From Microcaldota archaeon (GTDB taxonomy: Archaea > Micrarchaeota > Micrarchaeia > Anstonellales > Anstonellaceae), in assembly GCA_023248665.1 (NCBI GenBank), contig JAHFEC010000046.1, positions 1 to 8,887 of the forward strand: 8,887 nucleotides of DNA, written 5' to 3'. Both the position numbers and the translations under genes were made by a program. Below, one piece after another: positions 5,986-8,887 of this stretch (position 1 is the first letter of the stretch; the number at the start of each line of letters is the position of its first letter). The notes beneath the pieces are model-generated. The model searched no databases, was not told where the DNA came from, and saw only the letters and a list, made by a program, of their open reading frames with translations.

Positions 5986-7650
5986 TTATTCTTCCTCGTC
6001 TTCCTCGTCTTTGCCGTTGCCGTTCTTGCCGTTGCCGCCCGGGGGGGCGTCGTCCTCGCCTTCCATGATCTGGCCCATGTATTTGGTCTCGATGAGATGG
6101 CGCAGCTTCGCCTCGAGCAGATCGGCCTTGCCGGTTTCGGCCAAATCGGAGAGGTCCTTGGAGAGCTGGGCCACGTAACGCAGGACGGCCTTGCGCCGCT
6201 CGATGCGGTCGCGCTCGCGGTGGATGCCGGCTAGGTGCAGCTGGAGCTTGCGGGCCGCGTCCATCACCGCGTTCTTGATCTCGATGTACACTTCCTGCTC
6301 GTCGGAGATGGCCTGCTTGCCGGCCGACGTGTAGGGCACGTGCACGGACACGAGGTTCACGAAGACGGTGATCGGCGTCTGGTCGAAGTCCTTGATGTTG
6401 TAGCGCTTCCAGTCCACGTCCTTGATGGCCTGCGTGATGGCGCACCCGGAATTGTCGAAGAGGAGCGGGGCGCCGTTGGCATAGCGCATGATGTCCCCGC
6501 CGGTGGAATCGCCGGAACGCCGGCCCGCCTGCCCGCCCCACGCGAGGGCCGCCTCGACCTGGAACGGGATGCCGCCTTTGTAGATTTTGGGCGGGCGCTC
6601 GGTGACGGCCGAGAAATCGGGGGCGAGGATGTGCTGCAATGATGTCTTGATCTGTTCGCTTCCGATGGGGCGCAGGCAGTCGGAGGCGGGGGCCATCCAC
6701 TTGACGGCCGGATGGGCAAAGGAGCGCACCAGCCCCTCGGCCTCGGGCCATGTGAGATCCTTGGCCGGCTTGCCAAAATCGACGGCCGGCAGGCCGTCCG
6801 TATGGCCGTCGAGGAGTTTGGAAAGCTCGTCGACCTTGGCGGCCGAGACGCGCTGGAGCTGGTTCTGCAAAAATTGCGAAATCTTGAGCGACGGGCCGTT
6901 GCGGTGGGCCAGATCGACGATGTCGCTGACCGTCAGGCCGAGCGGGTGGGGCTGCACCTCCTTGGGCCTGGGCGGGACCTGGTCGTGCGAGCGCGGGAAG
7001 GCGGATTTGTCGCCGGACGGCTCGATGAGCGTTAATGTGGCGTGCGGATTGGCCAATGCCGTGCGCTTGATGTACTCGAAGGCGCCGCCCGAGGAGCGGT
7101 CGTACTTGCACTCGCCGAATTCGCCCTCGACGCGCACGCCGTGCGAATCGCCCGGGACGCCCTCTTCGACGACGTTGGAGAGGAGCGGGGAGTTGGTCTT
7201 GAGGTCCACGGAGATGTCGGCACTGATGCGCTGGCCCGAATATTCGGATATGACGTGGACGGGCTTGCCGGTCGTGATCTGGGCATACATGGTGCAGCCC
7301 GATGCGCCGATGCCCTGCTGGCCGCGCTGCTGGGCGTAGCGGTGGAACTTGGTGCCGGCCAGCATCTGGCCCAGCGCTTTGCCAAGGTGCTTCTTGGGGA
7401 TGCCGGGGCCGTTGTCCTGGATGGTCACCTTGTACTGCTCCGGGCCGCTCTCGACGATGCGCACGCTGATCTCCGGCAGGATGCCCGCCTCCTCGCAGGC
7501 GTCCAGGGAATTGGTCACGTACTCGTGCACGAGGATGGTGAGGCTCCGGGTCTTGCCCGAGAAGCCGAGCATCTGGCGGTTCTTCTTGAAGAATTCGGCC
7601 ACCGAGTGCTCCTTGAAGTTGGCGAATATGCGGTCGGTTTCTGATGCCAT
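5986..7650 (-). CDS. top6B: DNA topoisomerase VI subunit B (ATPase)
   Basis: This 554-residue protein is the GHKL-type ATPase subunit of TopoVI, which dimerises on ATP binding and drives strand passage through the A subunit. The N-box is H-E-Y-V-T-N-S-L-D-A, with the probable general base Glu43 and the Mg-binding Asn47. The G1 box is D-N-G-P-G-I (79-84). The glycine-rich lid is G-Q-Q-G-I-G-A-S-G (110-118). A middle region (about 235-310) fits the family's helix-two-turn-helix position. The transducer domain carries V-P-Y-T-S-A-G-K, where Lys445 matches the switch lysine that contacts ATP. The C-terminus ends in a low-complexity G-N-G-K-N-G-N-G-K tail with a run of acidic residues. ATG 7650 is preceded by GTGAT four bases upstream, a good partial ribosome site. 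It is the first gene of the top6BA operon. Confidence 0.97.
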   Translation of the reverse strand: MASETDRIFANFKEHSVAEFFKKNRQMLGFSGKTRSLTILVHEYVTNSLDACEEAGILPEISVRIVESGPEQYKVTIQDNGPGIPKKHLGKALGQMLAGTKFHRYAQQRGQQGIGASGCTMYAQITTGKPVHVISEYSGQRISADISVDLKTNSPLLSNVVEEGVPGDSHGVRVEGEFGECKYDRSSGGAFEYIKRTALANPHATLTLIEPSGDKSAFPRSHDQVPPRPKEVQPHPLGLTVSDIVDLAHRNGPSLKISQFLQNQLQRVSAAKVDELSKLLDGHTDGLPAVDFGKPAKDLTWPEAEGLVRSFAHPAVKWMAPASDCLRPIGSEQIKTSLQHILAPDFSAVTERPPKIYKGGIPFQVEAALAWGGQAGRRSGDSTGGDIMRYANGAPLLFDNSGCAITQAIKDVDWKRYNIKDFDQTPITVFVNLVSVHVPYTSAGKQAISDEQEVYIEIKNAVMDAARKLQLHLAGIHRERDRIERRKAVLRYVAQLSKDLSDLAETGKADLLEAKLRHLIETKYMGQIMEGEDDAPPGGNGKNGNGKDEEDEEE

Positions 7651-7667
7651 CTAATCACTGTGGCCTT

Positions 7668-7680
7668 TGCATCGGATGCA
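7668..7680. promoter_or_regulatory. 13-bp inverted repeat, possible operator in front of top6B
   Basis: TGCATC-G-GATGCA is a perfect inverted repeat with 6-base arms, located 18-30 bases before the top6B start codon. If the TATA-like element nearby is used, it would lie on the transcription start. A regulator binding site is possible, but such a short palindrome can also occur by chance. Confidence 0.35.
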
Positions 7681-7690
7681 TTAGCTGGTC

Positions 7691-7706
7691 GTAATTTAGG
7701 TTTATG
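7691..7706 (-). promoter_or_regulatory. AT-rich TATA-like region for top6BA
   Basis: On the minus strand this reads CCATAAA followed by CCTAAATTAC, the most AT-rich patch upstream of top6B and about 41-56 bases before its ATG. A second candidate, CTTAAACACTT, lies at 7711-7721. Either could serve as box A; the sequence does not decide between them. Confidence 0.35.
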
Positions 7707-7740
7707 GACGAAGTGTTTAAGAAGGGCGCACAATGACCGA

Positions 7741-7792
7741 GGTAGAAAAGAAGGAAAAAGGCCCGAAAGCCCTTGGAGGGGGGCCCCGGGCC
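7741..7792 (-). terminator. Second GC-rich hairpin with T tract downstream of the DsbA-like gene
   Basis: On the minus strand GGCCCG (7787-7792) can pair with CGGGCC (7760-7765), followed by a T/C-rich run (7741-7759) that begins with TTTTT. This has the form of an intrinsic terminator and lies after the stronger palindrome at 7828-7845. It would separate the DsbA-like transcript from top6BA. Confidence 0.5.
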
Positions 7793-7810
7793 GTTTTCCG
7801 GCTAGGCGCC

Positions 7811-7845
7811 AAGAAAACAAAAAAGGAGGGGCGCCCGGGCGCCCC
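7811..7845 (-). terminator. Terminator: 18-bp perfect palindrome plus T tract
   Basis: Bases 7828-7845 (GGGGCGCCCGGGCGCCCC) are a perfect palindrome. On the minus strand it is followed by CC-TCC-TTTTTT-G-TTTT-C-TT (7811-7827). It lies 45 bases after the stop of the DsbA-like gene. A very stable GC hairpin plus a T run is a strong intrinsic-style terminator; in archaea the T tract alone can also serve. Confidence 0.65.
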
Positions 7846-7889
7846 GCGGCCGGTCCGTCCGGGCCAGAAAAAACGAGGGGATATGCCGA

Positions 7890-8747
7890 TCACTTGCCAA
7901 GCTGCGCGTTGATGACCGCCCGGAATGCGCTGATGTCCTGCGCGCCGGCCACTACGCTTCCGCTGACCACATTGCCCGAGCGCGTGCCGACGACGAACGT
8001 GGGGGTCCCGCCCACGCCGACGGAGTCGCCGATCGCTTTCTGCGCGTTTAACGTGGCATCCTTTCCGGCCGCGATGCAGGCGTCGTACTTGGCCATGTCG
8101 AGGCCCAGGCCCGAAGCCATCTGGCGAAGGCTGGCATCATCGGTCTTTTGGGTGGAGAAGATCTGGTCATGCATTTGCCAGTACTTGCCTTGGTCACCTG
8201 CGCATTCCACCGCCACGTGCGCCGGCTTGGCGGTCGGGTGCACGATGAAGTTCATGTGCACGAGGTTGATCTGCGTGGGATATTCCTTGAGGAGCTGGGC
8301 GATGGTGGGCTGCACGGCGACGCAGAAGGGGCACTGGAAGTCCGAGAACTCCACGAGCGTCACCTTGGCATTGGTCGGGCCCTTGACCGCCCTTCCGCTC
8401 ACGTTCACCGTGGCGGATGAGGGCGGCGGGGCGCCGTTGATCCCGCATCCCGAACCTTGGGACGGAGCGGCGCCGTTATTGGCCGCCGCGTTGTTGGCGG
8501 CGTTGTTGTTGGCGGCCGCAGCATTGGCTCCCGCATTCGGAACCGTGACGTTGACTACGGGCTGCACCACGACGTTAGAGCCACTGAAGGATTTGGCATC
8601 GAATGCCTGCACCAGCATGGTGGCTGAGAGATAGACGGATGCGGAAAGCATCAGCCCGATGATGATGATGGACAGGCTCAACGCGTAGATCGGCGTCGGA
8701 TCGGCCGAGCCGTGGAGCGCATGAGCGGCAACGCTTTCGGTGGACAT
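7890..8747 (-). CDS. Membrane-anchored DsbA-like thiol-disulfide oxidoreductase
   Basis: This 285-residue protein has a short N-terminal cytoplasmic part, one transmembrane helix (about residues 19-47, P-I-Y-A-L-S-L-S-I-I-I-I-G-L-M), an alanine/asparagine-rich linker (about 70-100), and a DsbA/thioredoxin-4 type domain. The active site is F-S-D-F-Q-C-P-F-C (Cys139 and Cys142), and the cis-proline loop is G-G-T-P-T-F (Pro249). Cys182 in the family motif V-E-C-A-G-D-Q-G-K-Y-W and Cys224 could form a second disulfide, as in relatives. The catalytic domain would face outside and form or shuffle disulfides in exported proteins; whether it acts as oxidase or isomerase is not decidable here. The ATG at 8747 is preferred over the TTG at 8756, because GGGAGGTT lies 8-15 bases before the ATG and overlaps the TTG. 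It has its own TATA box upstream and terminators downstream, so it is probably monocistronic. Confidence 0.92.
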   Translation of the reverse strand: MSTESVAAHALHGSADPTPIYALSLSIIIIGLMLSASVYLSATMLVQAFDAKSFSGSNVVVQPVVNVTVPNAGANAAAANNNAANNAAANNGAAPSQGSGCGINGAPPPSSATVNVSGRAVKGPTNAKVTLVEFSDFQCPFCVAVQPTIAQLLKEYPTQINLVHMNFIVHPTAKPAHVAVECAGDQGKYWQMHDQIFSTQKTDDASLRQMASGLGLDMAKYDACIAAGKDATLNAQKAIGDSVGVGGTPTFVVGTRSGNVVSGSVVAGAQDISAFRAVINAQLGK

Positions 8748-8754
8748 GGATTTC

Positions 8755-8762
8755 AACCTCCC
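8755..8762 (-). promoter_or_regulatory. Shine-Dalgarno site for the DsbA-like gene
   Basis: GGGAGGTT on the minus strand is the best match in the window to the archaeal consensus GGAGGTGA. It is correctly spaced for ATG 8747 and physically overlaps the in-frame TTG 8756, which decides the start codon. Confidence 0.7.
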
Positions 8763-8792
8763 AAATTCCTCGAAAAGATGATGCTCTTCGGG

Positions 8793-8801
8793 CTTTTATA
8801 G
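8793..8801 (-). promoter_or_regulatory. Archaeal TATA box for the DsbA-like gene
   Basis: CTATAAAAG on the minus strand is a near-consensus box A. A transcription start about 26 bases downstream would fall near 8771, leaving a leader of about 23 bases that includes the Shine-Dalgarno site. It is the clearest promoter in the window. Confidence 0.7.
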
Positions 8802-8817
8802 TGCCCCCGCAATGCGC

Positions 8818-8881
8818 AGTCGGCCGTTGCCGACTTGCACGGTCGGCTACTGCCGACCTATCGGCAAATCTGTTGCCGACC
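8818..8881. repeat. Three tandem inverted repeats of a TGCCGAC motif upstream of the DsbA-like promoter
   Basis: Six copies of GCCGA(C/T) alternate in orientation and form three dyads: AGTCGGC-N4-GCCGACT (8818-8835), GGTCGGC-N4-GCCGACC (8841-8858) and TCGGCAA-N5-TTGCCGA (8861-8879). Dyad starts are spaced about 20-23 bases, two helical turns. The array begins some 17 bases beyond the TATA box. It could be a cluster of operators for a dimeric regulator. It could also be part of a repeat that continues beyond the window edge. Confidence 0.6.
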
Positions 8882-8887
8882 GACAAC

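Noticed and set aside
5183..7111. A 642-codon open frame on the minus strand across top6B and top6A
   Set aside because: It is a GC-rich shadow frame, full of Arg, Ala, Pro and Gly, with no recognisable motif. It crosses the end of top6B, the start of top6A and the intein junction, and both real genes have clear family motifs in another frame.
7660..8634. A 324-codon plus-strand open frame opposite the DsbA-like gene
   Set aside because: It runs through two GC-rich terminator hairpins and lies antisense to a gene with clear CPFC and cis-Pro motifs. Its product shows no family features.
8748..8756. Upstream TTG start for the DsbA-like gene
   Set aside because: The TTG is part of the GGGAGGTTGA Shine-Dalgarno region that serves ATG 8747.
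8818..8881. CRISPR array
   Set aside because: The repeats are short dyads in alternating orientation with 4-6 base gaps. There are no direct repeats with unique 30-40 base spacers, and no cas gene is present.
8575..8886. A 103-codon minus-strand frame reaching the right edge
   Set aside because: It runs through the dyad cluster, TATA box and ribosome site of the DsbA-like gene and then overlaps its transmembrane coding region in another frame.

Overview
The window reads as part of an archaeal chromosome. The evidence is both subunits of DNA topoisomerase VI side by side, the C-terminus of a methionine aminopeptidase of the archaeal/eukaryotic type 2 style, TATA-box promoters placed so that several transcripts would have very short leaders, and a membrane-anchored DsbA-like thioredoxin of a kind common in small-genome archaea. 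Most of the sequence is GC-rich (a hand count of one line in nth gives 45 G/C of 60). This layout would fit a DPANN archaeon of the Diapherotrites/Micrarchaeota type, but that placement is inference.

Layout, left to right. Plus strand: the end of map (1-141), a TATA box, then a more AT-rich hicB antitoxin gene. It overlaps a HicA toxin reading frame that has no stop codon of its own and runs in frame into a complete endonuclease III (nth, ending at 1297). A hairpin spanning both stop codons separates nth from the convergent minus-strand block. The rest of the window is minus strand. Read in transcription order, from the right end, it holds: three tandem operator-like palindromes, a TATA box and the DsbA-like gene (8747-7890); two GC-rich hairpins with T tracts (probable terminators); a TATA-like element and a 13-bp inverted repeat; top6B (7650-5986) and top6A (5964-3187); a new promoter; an unrecognised 447-residue protein (3107-1764); and a small helix-turn-helix protein (1742-1317).

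The main discovery is in top6A. Its ORF is 925 codons, but 546 of them (3553-5190) are an intein with a LAGLIDADG homing endonuclease, inserted directly before the Toprim DxD metal-binding motif. Splicing would give a normal 379-residue subunit with the junction F|T-D-C-D. The intein also carries a recognisable winged-helix domain between the endonuclease and the C-terminal splicing block. Topoisomerase VI here can only be active after splicing.

Functionally: TopoVI A2B2 relaxes and decatenates DNA; nth starts base-excision repair; HicBA is a toxin-antitoxin module apparently acquired between map and nth; the DsbA-like protein acts in disulfide chemistry outside the membrane. The two genes after top6A remain uncharacterised.
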